This document shows, in pieces, positions 26,760 through 35,253 of a stretch of DNA of 64,000 nt. Source of the stretch: Paraplanobispora siamensis. GTDB lineage: Bacteria > Actinomycetota > Actinomycetes > Streptosporangiales > Streptosporangiaceae. The DNA is taken from contig NZ_BOOJ01000072.1 of the NCBI RefSeq assembly GCF_016863175.1, positions 1 through 64,000 of the forward strand, in the 5' to 3' direction. A program made the position numbers and the translations under genes. Under the pieces are notes generated by a model. The model was not told where the DNA came from and did no database searches. It saw only the letters and a list, made by a program, of their open reading frames with translations. The first letter of the stretch is position 1. Every line of letters starts with the position of its first letter.

Positions 26760-27622
26760 CGGCGGCCGTCTCACGGGCCCGCGGCGGGCACCGGGCCCGG
26801 CGGTCCGGCGGCAACCGGGTGTGGGCGGTCTACACGGCGCTCGCGATCGCGCTGGCCGTGGCGGGCAGCCCGTTCGCCTGGATGCTGTCCGGTTCGTTCA
26901 AGACCGATGCCGAGATCCGCCGGATCCCGCCGACGTGGCTGCCGGACCAGGCGACGCTGGACAACTACCGGGAGCTGTTCGAGCGGCTGGACTTCCCGCG
27001 CTACTTCGCCAACTCGCTGATCGTCACCGGCGCGGTCACCGCAGGCAACCTGGTGTTCTGCTCGATGCTCGGCTACGCGCTGGCGAAGATCGACTTCCCG
27101 GGCCGGCAGGCGCTGTTCGCGCTGGTCATGGCCGCCCTCATGGTTCCCGGAGCGGTCACCTTCGTCCCCCTGTTCGTGCTGATCAGCAATCTGGGGCTGG
27201 TGGACACTCACCTGGGCATGATCCTGCCCTTCCTCGCCGGGCCGTTCGGTGTGTTCCTGATGCGGCAGTACATCTCCGGGCTGCCCGACGAGGTGATCGA
27301 CGCGGCCCGTGTCGACGGCGCCGGAGAGCTGCGGATCTTCGCGCGGATCGTCGTGCCGCTGGCCCGGCCCGCGCTCGCGGCCCTGGGCATCCTCACCTTC
27401 CTGAGCACCTGGAACAGCTTCCTGTGGCCACTGGTCGTGGCGCAGAGCGAGGAGAGGTACACCCTCCCGGTCGCCCTCGCCCTGTACTCGATCGGACAGA
27501 ACCAGACCAGGTTCGGTCTGCTGCTGGCCGGGGCCGTGGTCGTGGTCGTGCCGGTCCTGGTGGTGTTCGTCGCCCTCCAACGCTTCTTCGTCCAGGGAAT
27601 CGCAATGACGGGACTGAAATGA
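26756..27622 (+). CDS. sugar ABC transporter permease (MalG/UgpE-like)
   Basis: The second importer permease, 288 aa with six predicted membrane segments. The EAA loop reads IDAARVDGAGELRIFARIVV, and the C terminus is the typical RFFVQGIAMTGLK of MalG-type subunits. I use ATG 26756, which overlaps the previous stop, although the same frame stays open further upstream inside the other permease gene. Its own stop overlaps the ATG of the following glycosidase gene. Confidence 0.93.
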   Translation: MTAAVSRARGGHRARRSGGNRVWAVYTALAIALAVAGSPFAWMLSGSFKTDAEIRRIPPTWLPDQATLDNYRELFERLDFPRYFANSLIVTGAVTAGNLVFCSMLGYALAKIDFPGRQALFALVMAALMVPGAVTFVPLFVLISNLGLVDTHLGMILPFLAGPFGVFLMRQYISGLPDEVIDAARVDGAGELRIFARIVVPLARPALAALGILTFLSTWNSFLWPLVVAQSEERYTLPVALALYSIGQNQTRFGLLLAGAVVVVVPVLVVFVALQRFFVQGIAMTGLK

Positions 27623-29112
27623 AACGCATCATCGCCATCGTCGCCGTGTGCCTTCTCTGCACGGCCTTCACCGTCCCGGTGCGGGACGACCCCCTGATGA
27701 GGTACGCCAGGGACACCTGGCGGTCCCTGACCGCCTCGGTCCACCCCGGCACGCACCTGATCGCCGACAACATCGACGCCACGCTGACCAGGCCGAGCCG
27801 CTACACCTCCCCCACCAACATCGGCGCCTACCTGTGGAGCACGGTCGTCGCCCGGGACCTGGGGATCATCAAGGCGCGGGAGGCCCACCGACGCATCGAC
27901 GAGACGCTGACCGCGCTGGCCGGGCTGGAGCGGCACGAGGCCTCGGGCATGTTCTACAACTGGTACGACCCGGCCGACGGCGCCCTCCTGCGCACCTGGC
28001 CCGACGACGGCAGCACCGTCCACCCGTTCCTGTCCAGTGTGGACAACGGCTGGCTGGCCGCGGCGCTGATGGTGGTGCGCAACGCGGTGCCCACGCTGCG
28101 GGGGCGGGCCGACGCGCTGCTGAAGCCCATGGACTTCGGGTTCTATTACAACGCCGCCTCGCGCGGCCCCGAGGTCGGGGCCGGCGCGCTGCGCGGGGGA
28201 TTCTGGGACGTCGAACCGCCCGGCTGCTCGGTGCAGGGCAACTACCGGGGACGCGGCCCGGACGTCTTCTACACCTGCCACCACTACGACACGCTCAACA
28301 GCGAGCCGCGCATCGCCAGCTACATCGGCATCTCCCTCGGCCAGATCCCCGCCGAGCACTACTTCGCCCTGTGGCGCACGCTGCCCGGCACCTGCGAATG
28401 GGGCTGGGCCGAGCAGAAGCCCGTGGGGTCGTGGACCGAGCACCTGGGCATCCCGGTGTTCGAGGGCGCCTACCGGTACCGGGGCCTGCAACTCGTCCCC
28501 ACCTGGGGCGGGGACATGTTCGAGGAGCTGATGCCGGACCTGTTCGTGCCCGAGGCGGCGTGGGGCCCGCGAAGCTGGGGCGTCAACCACCCCCGCCACG
28601 TCCGGGCGCAGATCATCCACGGCCTGCAGGAGGCGAGGTACGGCTACTGGGGCTTCTCCCCGGCCAGCGACCCGGCCGGTGGTTACCGCGAGTACGGCGT
28701 GGACGCGATCGGCCAGCAGTCCGACGGCTACACCTCCGACCAGGAGCGCACCACGGTCGACCCCGGCTTCGGCGAGTGCCGGCCGGCCCAGCCCGAGCCC
28801 GCCTCCTACGGTGACGGCGTCGTGACCCCGCACGCGGTGTTCCTGGCACTGCCGTACGCCAGGCGTGAGGCGACCGACAACCTCGCCCGCATCGCCCGGG
28901 ACTTCGACGCCTACGGGCCGGGCGGCTTCTACGACGCCGTCGCCGTGCGATCCGGGACGGTCGCCCGGCGCCATCTCGCACTGGACCAAGGAATGATCAT
29001 GGCCGCGCTCGGCAACCTGCTGGGCCGCGACAGCGTGCGCCGTCACTTCACCCGCGGCCAGGTCGAACAGGCCGTCAAGCCGCTGCTGCGCATCGAGGAG
29101 TTCAATGTCTAG
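27619..29112 (+). CDS. secreted glycoamylase-like (PF10091-type) glycosidase
   Basis: A 497-residue exported protein with a short signal peptide (MKRIIAIVAVCLLCTAFTVP). The body matches the (alpha/alpha)6 glycoamylase-like family that includes GH144 beta-1,2-glucanases: MFYNWYDPADGALL, FLSSVDNGWLAAALMVV, TWGGDMFEELMPDLFVPE, and YGYWGFSPASDPAGGYREYG. Acidic residues in these blocks probably form the active site, but I cannot assign the catalytic pair. It is embedded in the importer operon with ATGA overlaps on both sides, so it presumably cleaves the polymer outside the cell to feed the importer. Beta-1,2-glucan is a possible substrate because of the family, not established. Confidence 0.8.
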   Translation: MKRIIAIVAVCLLCTAFTVPVRDDPLMRYARDTWRSLTASVHPGTHLIADNIDATLTRPSRYTSPTNIGAYLWSTVVARDLGIIKAREAHRRIDETLTALAGLERHEASGMFYNWYDPADGALLRTWPDDGSTVHPFLSSVDNGWLAAALMVVRNAVPTLRGRADALLKPMDFGFYYNAASRGPEVGAGALRGGFWDVEPPGCSVQGNYRGRGPDVFYTCHHYDTLNSEPRIASYIGISLGQIPAEHYFALWRTLPGTCEWGWAEQKPVGSWTEHLGIPVFEGAYRYRGLQLVPTWGGDMFEELMPDLFVPEAAWGPRSWGVNHPRHVRAQIIHGLQEARYGYWGFSPASDPAGGYREYGVDAIGQQSDGYTSDQERTTVDPGFGECRPAQPEPASYGDGVVTPHAVFLALPYARREATDNLARIARDFDAYGPGGFYDAVAVRSGTVARRHLALDQGMIMAALGNLLGRDSVRRHFTRGQVEQAVKPLLRIEEFNV

Positions 29113-30934
29113 TTCGACGTCCGACGCCAGAAGCGACTGGGAGGAGCGCATCGGCCTCCGGTCCGGGGAGGCGCGGCGGGGGCGGGTACCCCGGCTGCCC
29201 GCCCCCGCGGGACTGACGGCCCGGCCGGGACGGAGCCAGGTGACCTTGACCTGGGAGCCCGTCGAGGGGGCCGCCGGCTACCTGGTCCATCGCGCCGCGG
29301 AACCGGGCGGGCCGTACGAGCCCGTCGACCACCTCGGCCGGGACGTGCTGGCCGTGCCGCACCCGCCCTACGCCGACACCACCGGCGTGCCGGACCGGCA
29401 GGCCTGGTACGCGGTGGCGGCGGTCGCCGCGGTGGAGGCGATCGGCGAGCTGTCGGCGCCCGTGCCGGCGACTCCCCTGGCCGGGACGGGCGGCGAGGTG
29501 CGGATCACGGTGGGCAGCCGTGACGTCGTGCGGGAGCTCCCCCGCCCCTGGCGGCCGATGATCGGCTCGGAACATCTCAGCCACATGCTCTGCCCGGACC
29601 TGTCCGGTGGCCGCCCCATCGGCCGGGAGCTCACCGAGGCTCTGCGGATCGCCCGCGACGAGCTCGGCGTGCAGACGGTCCGCGCCCACGGGATCCTCTG
29701 CGACGACCTGGGCGTCTACCGAGAAGGCAGGCCGTACGACTTCAGCGGCGTCGACCGCGTCTACGACCGGCTGCTGGAGATCGGCCTGCGGCCGGTGGTG
29801 GAGCTGTCGTTCATGCCACGCGACCTGGCCTCCGACCCCGCCCTGACCGTCTTCGCCTACGGCGCGATCATCTCACCGCCCAGGGACTGGGACCGCTGGG
29901 GCGATCTGGTCCAGTCCTTCACCGCGCACCTGGTCGACCGGTACGGCGCCGCCGAGGTGCGCGACAGGTGGTCGTTCGAGGTGTGGAACGAGGCCAACCT
30001 GGAGGTGTTCTGGGGCGGCACCCCGGAGCAGTACGTCCGGCTGTACGACGTGTCCGCGCGAGCGGTCAAGGAGGTCGATCCGGCCCTGCGCGTCGGCGGC
30101 CCCTCCTCCGCCGCGGCGGGCTGGGTGGACGAGTTGCTGGCCGGCGCGCGCGAACCCGTCGATTTCGTCTCCACCCACACCTACGGCAGCCCGCCGCTCG
30201 ACCTGCGCCCGGTCCTGGAGCGGCACGGCAGAGCGGGCACGCCCATCTGGTGGACCGAGTGGGGGGTGACCCCCGTGCACTTCAACGAGGTCAGCGACGC
30301 CGTGTTCGCGGCGGTCTTCCTGGCCAGGGGCATGAAGTCGGCGGGCGGGCGGATCGACGCCCTGTCGTACTGGGTGGCCTCGGACCACTTCGAGGAACTG
30401 GGCCGCCCCGCCGAACTGCTGCACGGCGGCTTCGGGCTGCTGACCGTGGGCAACCTGCGCAAACCACGCTTCCATGTGCTGGCACTGCTGGAGCGGCTCG
30501 GCCGGCACGAGGTGGCCGTGGACTACGACGGTGACGGAGCGGGCTCCCTGGTGGAGGCGTGGGCCGCCGGGGACGACGACGGCAGGATCACCGTCGCGGT
30601 CTGGAACGGCACGCTGGACCAGTCCAAGGCCGCGGGCGAACCCCTGCTGGACAGGCAGGTGACCGTACGGCTGACCGGTCTGGAGACCGGACGCTACGAG
30701 CTGCGGCACCTGCGCGTGGACCGGGAGCACTCCAACATCGCCTCGGTGTGGGGCCGGATCCGCGACGGCGGGGCGTGGCCGACGCCGGATCAGTGGGAGA
30801 CGCTGCGCCGGGCCGACCGCCTCGATGAGCTGCACGCCCCCCGCGTGGTCGAACCCGTCGCCGGGACGGTGGAGACCGTCTTCCACCTGCCCATGCCCGG
30901 CATGTCCTTCCTGGAGCTCCTCCCCCGCCGCTGA
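29105..30934 (+). CDS. GH39-like glycosidase with N-terminal FnIII-type domain
   Basis: A 609-residue cytoplasmic (no signal peptide) glycosidase of the GH39 (beta-xylosidase-like) clan A fold. The acid/base Glu296 sits in EVWNEANLEV and the nucleophile Glu385 in WTEWGV. HTYGSPPLDLRP and LSYWVASDHFEELG are further family marks. Residues 35-125 form a fibronectin-III-like domain (LTARPGRSQVTLTWEPV), unusual at the N terminus of an intracellular enzyme. It overlaps the preceding glycosidase gene by eight bases. With an exported glycosidase and an importer before it, its natural role is final hydrolysis of the imported oligosaccharide. Substrate unknown. Confidence 0.88.
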   Translation: MSSSTSDARSDWEERIGLRSGEARRGRVPRLPAPAGLTARPGRSQVTLTWEPVEGAAGYLVHRAAEPGGPYEPVDHLGRDVLAVPHPPYADTTGVPDRQAWYAVAAVAAVEAIGELSAPVPATPLAGTGGEVRITVGSRDVVRELPRPWRPMIGSEHLSHMLCPDLSGGRPIGRELTEALRIARDELGVQTVRAHGILCDDLGVYREGRPYDFSGVDRVYDRLLEIGLRPVVELSFMPRDLASDPALTVFAYGAIISPPRDWDRWGDLVQSFTAHLVDRYGAAEVRDRWSFEVWNEANLEVFWGGTPEQYVRLYDVSARAVKEVDPALRVGGPSSAAAGWVDELLAGAREPVDFVSTHTYGSPPLDLRPVLERHGRAGTPIWWTEWGVTPVHFNEVSDAVFAAVFLARGMKSAGGRIDALSYWVASDHFEELGRPAELLHGGFGLLTVGNLRKPRFHVLALLERLGRHEVAVDYDGDGAGSLVEAWAAGDDDGRITVAVWNGTLDQSKAAGEPLLDRQVTVRLTGLETGRYELRHLRVDREHSNIASVWGRIRDGGAWPTPDQWETLRRADRLDELHAPRVVEPVAGTVETVFHLPMPGMSFLELLPRR

Positions 30935-30957
30935 CCCGCTGGAGAAGGTGCCCTCCT

Positions 30958-33948
30958 GTGACCGCAGTCCTCGAGGAACGCGCGCCGGGGAAGTCCCTCT
31001 TCGCCGGCCGTGCCCGGGAGACGGCCCGCCTGCAGACGGCCCTCACCGCCTGCAGGCGGGGGACCCCGGTCCTGCTGGAGATCGTCGGCGACCCGGGGAT
31101 CGGCAAGACCCGCCTGCTGAGCGAGCTGACCGCCCTGGCCGGCGGCACGATGACCGTGCTGTCGGGCAGGGTGTCGGAGTTCGAGCGCGAGCGCTCCTTC
31201 GGGGTGTTCGCCGAGCCGGTCCGCGAGATCCTCCGAGCTCGCCCGTCGCTCCTGCACGGGCTGGACGGCCGCATGCGCGCGCTGCTGGAGGAGGTCGCAT
31301 CCGGCCTCGCCCCGCGCGAGCGGAACGGCCCGTACGCGCCGCCGGACGCCGAGCGGTGCGCGTTCTTCGGGACGGTGCGGCGGATGATCGAGCACGCGGC
31401 GGGGCGCGGGGGCGTCCTGCTGTGTCTCGACGACCTGCACTGGGCGGACGGCGGGACGGTGGCGCTGCTGCACCATCTGATACGCCACCCGCCCGCCGTC
31501 CCCCTGGTCGTGGCCTGCTCCTACCGGCCGCGGCAGGCTCCCGCGCAACTGGCGGCGTGCCTGCGGGACACCGCCGGTGCCGTCCAGTCCGACCGCATCG
31601 AGCTCGGGCCGCTGGACCGCGCCGCGGTCGACCAGTTCCTCGGCCGGCTCCTCGGCCCGGACGCCGCGACCGGCAGGCGGGCGTGGCTGCACCGGATCAG
31701 CGGCGGCAACCCGCGGTACCTGCACGCCCTGTCCCACCTCCGACACCCTCCACCGGAGGGCTCCGACACCGCCGGGACGTTCCTGGACGGCATGCCGGAC
31801 TCCGTGCGCGCGACGCTTCTGGGTGAGCTGGCCTGGCTGGACCCCGGCCACCGCGAGGTGCTGCAGGTGGCGTCGGCACTCGGCGATCCGATCGACCCGG
31901 TTCTGCTCGCCGAGGTCATCGGCGGGGACGCCGCCACCGCGATGACTTTCCTGGACGCCCTGGCCGGCAGGGATCTGGTTCGCCCGGCGAACCGGGACGG
32001 GATCCGGCCCTCCTTCCGCTTCCGCCACCCGCTCCTGCGCCATCTGGTCTACGAGGAGACCCCGGCGAGCCGGCGGCTCCTGATACACCGCCGGGCCGAG
32101 CAGGCCCTGCGGCGTCGCGGCGCGGGCCCGGCCGAGCGCGCCCCGCACGTCGTCCGCTCCGCGCAGCGGGGCGACGCGGCGGCGCTACGGCTGCTGACCG
32201 AGGCCGCCGGACAGATCATGTCCACCGCACCGGCGGCCGCTGCCGCCTGGCTGCGCGCGGCCCTGCCGCTGGGCGGCGACGATCCCGGCGCACGGCTCGA
32301 CGTGCTGGAGGGGCTCTCCCGCGCCCTCATCGCGACAGGCCGCCTTCAGGAGTGCAGACGGCTGCTGCCGGAGACGCTGGAGCTGCTCGGCTCGGACCGG
32401 CCGGACCGCCGACTGGAGATCATCACCCTCCACGCCACGGCCGAGCGGCTCCTGGGCGACTACCGTACGGCCTGCGCGATGCTCGCACCCGAGCTCCCCG
32501 CTCTGAAGGGCGTGCGCACCGCGGCGGGCAGCCGGTTGCGGCTGGAGCTGGCCGTGGTGAAGATGCTGCAGCACCGCCACGACGAATGCCTGCGGCTCGT
32601 CGAGGAGGCTCTCGCCTGCGCACCGGCCGGGGACGAGGCCCCCACCCGCACACCGGCCGGATCGGCACAGGCCCTCCCCCGCACACCGGCCGGATCGGTG
32701 CGGGACCTGCTTCCCGTCGCGGCGGCCTGTCTGGCGCTGAGCGCCGCCCACCGGGGTGACCACCGCTCGGCCGCCGGGCACGTACGGCGTGCCGCCGCGG
32801 CCTTCGACGCCGCCGGGGACCCGGAGCTGACACCGCGCCTGGACGCCCTCGCCCAGTTGGCCTGGGCGGAGGCCCTGACAGAGCGCCACCAGGACGCGCT
32901 GCGCCACTTCACCCGCGGGCTCGGCCTCGCCCGGCTGAGCGGGCAGGAGGCCGTCACGCCGTACCTGCTGCTGGGTCTGGCCTACGTCCGCATCACCACG
33001 GGGCGGGTGGAGGAGGCGCTGCACGCGGCCGCCGAGGCCGAGGAGGTCGCCTCCTCGCTCGGCAGGTCCGGCATGCTCGGCCTCGCCCTGGCCCTGCGGG
33101 GGTGGGCCGTCGCGATGCGCGACGGCCCCGAGGCGGCGGCCCCGCTCGCCGAACGGGGGTTGCACCACGTCAGCGTGCGCGGCCGACTGTGGGAGATCAC
33201 CACCGGTGTCCTCGCCGGCATCCGGCTCGCGCAGCGACGGCCGGACGACTGCCTGGCCCTGCTGCGGTCCCTCGACGCGCACGCCCGCCGTCCGGGCCCA
33301 CCGTCCCCTCTCGGGCCGATGCGGCACTGCCTGGCCGCCCTGGCCGCCGCGACGGCGGGCCGGACCGAGGAGGCTTCGCGGTGGGCCGGCCGGGCCGAGC
33401 AGGAAGCATGCGCGCAGGGGCTGGACGGCGCGACCGCCTTCGCCGCCCTGGCCCGCGCTCAGGCGGCCCCGCCGCAGGAGCGCGGGCGGGCCGGGCGGCT
33501 GCGCGAGGCCGCCGGCAAACTGTCGGCCGGCGGGCTCACGCTCGTGGAGTGCTCGACGCGGCTGCTGCTGGCCCGCGAGCTCATCGCGCTGCGCCGCCTC
33601 GACGAGGCCGGGGTGGAGGCGGAGCGGGCCAAGACGCTCGCCGACGCCTGCGGCGCCCGGTTCCTGTACGCCGAGGCGGTCAACGTCCAGCGCCGTATCG
33701 GCGCCTCACAGCCGCGTCCGCCGGCGGCGGACTCCGTACTCACCCTCAGGGAGAGCGAGATCGCCCGGCTGGTCGGCCTCGGCATGTCAAACCAGGCCAT
33801 CGCCACGGCGCTCCACCTGTCGGTCAAAACCGTGGAGGCCCACCTCACCAAGATCTACCGGAAGCTGCGCGCGCGCTCCCGCTCGGCGCTTGCGGCCATG
33901 GTCACCGCCCGGCACGGCGAACGCGAGAGGGCCGCCCGGTTTCCGTGA
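30958..33948 (+). CDS. LAL-type (MalT-like) LuxR-family transcriptional regulator
   Basis: A 996-residue large ATP-binding LuxR regulator. It has an N-terminal AAA/STAND ATPase with Walker A GDPGIGKTRL (Lys50) and Walker B VLLCLDDLHWAD, a long helical TPR-like middle, and a C-terminal GerE/LuxR helix-turn-helix (LTLRESEIARLVGLGMSNQA, then AIATALHLSVKTVEAHL). GTG 30958 lies 23 bases after the GH39 stop with GGAGAAGG upstream, and no terminator separates them, so it is the last gene of the glycan operon. Proteins of this type bind a small sugar inducer and activate transcription. A LacI repressor at one end and a LAL regulator at the other suggests dual control. An 11-codon in-frame duplication lies at 32645-32698. 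Confidence 0.9.
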   Translation: MTAVLEERAPGKSLFAGRARETARLQTALTACRRGTPVLLEIVGDPGIGKTRLLSELTALAGGTMTVLSGRVSEFERERSFGVFAEPVREILRARPSLLHGLDGRMRALLEEVASGLAPRERNGPYAPPDAERCAFFGTVRRMIEHAAGRGGVLLCLDDLHWADGGTVALLHHLIRHPPAVPLVVACSYRPRQAPAQLAACLRDTAGAVQSDRIELGPLDRAAVDQFLGRLLGPDAATGRRAWLHRISGGNPRYLHALSHLRHPPPEGSDTAGTFLDGMPDSVRATLLGELAWLDPGHREVLQVASALGDPIDPVLLAEVIGGDAATAMTFLDALAGRDLVRPANRDGIRPSFRFRHPLLRHLVYEETPASRRLLIHRRAEQALRRRGAGPAERAPHVVRSAQRGDAAALRLLTEAAGQIMSTAPAAAAAWLRAALPLGGDDPGARLDVLEGLSRALIATGRLQECRRLLPETLELLGSDRPDRRLEIITLHATAERLLGDYRTACAMLAPELPALKGVRTAAGSRLRLELAVVKMLQHRHDECLRLVEEALACAPAGDEAPTRTPAGSAQALPRTPAGSVRDLLPVAAACLALSAAHRGDHRSAAGHVRRAAAAFDAAGDPELTPRLDALAQLAWAEALTERHQDALRHFTRGLGLARLSGQEAVTPYLLLGLAYVRITTGRVEEALHAAAEAEEVASSLGRSGMLGLALALRGWAVAMRDGPEAAAPLAERGLHHVSVRGRLWEITTGVLAGIRLAQRRPDDCLALLRSLDAHARRPGPPSPLGPMRHCLAALAAATAGRTEEASRWAGRAEQEACAQGLDGATAFAALARAQAAPPQERGRAGRLREAAGKLSAGGLTLVECSTRLLLARELIALRRLDEAGVEAERAKTLADACGARFLYAEAVNVQRRIGASQPRPPAADSVLTLRESEIARLVGLGMSNQAIATALHLSVKTVEAHLTKIYRKLRARSRSALAAMVTARHGERERAARFP
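32645..32698. repeat. 33-bp-period duplication inside the LAL regulator gene
   Basis: CCCGCACACCGGCCGGATCG recurs at 32645 and 32678. It encodes two RTPAGS motifs in a loop of the helical middle domain. The period is 11 codons, so the frame is kept. Confidence 0.85.
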
Positions 33949-34034
33949 CCGCGGCGACGGAGCCTCGCGAACCCCCGCCCGCGGGCGTCGCGGACAGGGG
34001 CCGGACGACGCAGCCGGGCGGGGCCGACGGCGAG

Positions 34035-34066
34035 GGGCCGCGCGCCGGTCCACCGGCGCGCGGCCC
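34035..34066. terminator. 14-bp perfect hairpin closing the glycan operon
   Basis: GGGCCGCGCGCCGG, loop TCCA, and the exact complement, followed by TTTC. It lies between the convergent LAL regulator and secreted repeat-protein genes. Confidence 0.85.
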
Positions 34067-34092
34067 TTTCGCCGAGTGCGGTTCGTCCGCCG

Positions 34093-34644
34093 TCAGGCGC
34101 GCGTGAGATACCAGGCGCCCACGCCGTCACACCCGTGCGAGTCGAAACTGGTGGTGCGGTAGCCGGGCGGGATGGGTGATCCCCCGCAGATCCACAGGCC
34201 GTTCTTGGCCAGTCGCTGGTACCAGGAGCCGACGCCGCTGCAGCCGTTGCGGTCATGACGGGTGGTGACGTATCCCGACACGACCGGCGAGCCGCCGCAG
34301 GTCCAGATGCCGTCCTTGACGAGCCGGTGGTACCAGGAGCCGATCCCGCGGCAGCCGTTGCGGTCGTGGTTGGTGATGACGTATCCGGACACGATCGGGG
34401 AGCCCGAGCAGGTCCAGATGCCGTCCTTGACGGGCCGGTTGTACCAGGAGCCGAGCCCGCCGCAGCCGTAGGGATCGTAGTCGGTGATGACGTTTCCGGA
34501 CGGCACGGGCGCCCCGGAGCATCCCCAGCCGTCCATCGCGGTCGCCGACTCCGCCGCGGCGGCGGTCGCCCCCGTCAGGACGACGGCCGCCGCCAGCGCG
34601 ACCGTCCCTGCCACGGCGGCGACCCTGGCACGCAGGACCGCCAT
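34093..34644 (-). CDS. secreted protein with four 37-residue cysteine repeats
   Basis: I do not recognise a named family. After a good Sec signal (MAVLRARVAAVAGTVALAAA, cleavage after the AAAA run) the mature protein is almost only four imperfect 37-residue repeats. Each contains a GxGSWY block, GIWTCSGSPI-type and GY(V/R)xTxxDxxGC, giving two Cys per repeat and a ninth region WGCSGAPV at the start. The repeats are also visible in the DNA with a period of 111 bp. Small aromatic, Cys-paired repeats of this sort suggest an extracellular binding or structural protein. I use ATG 34644, which gives a normal signal peptide; ATG 34707 would add a basic n-region of 21 residues. No strong ribosome binding site decides. 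Confidence 0.7.
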   Translation of the reverse strand: MAVLRARVAAVAGTVALAAAVVLTGATAAAAESATAMDGWGCSGAPVPSGNVITDYDPYGCGGLGSWYNRPVKDGIWTCSGSPIVSGYVITNHDRNGCRGIGSWYHRLVKDGIWTCGGSPVVSGYVTTRHDRNGCSGVGSWYQRLAKNGLWICGGSPIPPGYRTTSFDSHGCDGVGAWYLTRA

Positions 34645-35253
34645 CGCCGTACGACCCCACGACCGGTGAGGCCGGCCGTTCGGAATTGAGCCTCGTAACC
34701 TGTCCATGCGTAGAAGAGGGCCCTTTCCACGAAAGGAGGCACGGCTGCGGGCCATGCCTCTCGTCTTCCCGGTCACACGGTCGCGGACCGGGTCTCGTAC
34801 GGGGTTTCGCCGAGCTGAGCCTGTACGACGGCCGTCGCGCCCCACGACAGGCACCCGCGCCTCCGAGTCAGTGCGGCGCTCCTGCGCGGGCTGGGGTTTC
34901 GGTCACGCCGGTCGCCGGCGGCCGTCTGAACCCCTCCACTGTCGCAATGCCCGCCCGCCCCTAGCATCGGGGGTATCCCTAGAAGATCGTTGAGGACTGT
35001 CGTCGGGTGCGATCACCGGCGGCGTGCAGCACCACGCCCGGGCCAGGTGGTCGACGTCGGGTCCGGAGTCCCACCGGGTCAGCCGCAGCGCCGCGACGGG
35101 GCGGCGCAGCGGTGACCCGGGCCGGCCTCGGCGGGACGCCCTGCGGGGCGACGGCGGCAACTCATGAGGATCAGTGTGGCGGCGGGGCGGAGACCGGCGG
35201 GAGGGCCAACTAGCCTGGGGCGGATCACGTCGTTCTCGAGGAGGAGATCGTCA
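34645..35253. other. 609-bp stretch without a convincing gene
   Basis: Short overlapping frames on both strands look like Arg/Pro-rich shadow reading, without family resemblance. The stretch must hold the divergent promoters of the secreted repeat protein and the serine hydrolase. A CTAG-flanked GC-rich dyad occurs near 34971-34982. I see no RNA gene. Confidence 0.5.

Noticed and set aside
30958-33948. LAL regulator as a STAND-type defence NTPase
   Set aside because: The C-terminal LuxR helix-turn-helix and the operon position after sugar genes fit a transcription regulator, not an antiphage protein.
34706-34993. 95-codon plus frame with AAAGGAGG nearby, antisense to the leader of the secreted repeat protein
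   Set aside because: The ribosome-binding-like site is inside the frame and the product is Arg/Pro-rich without motifs; treated as shadow.
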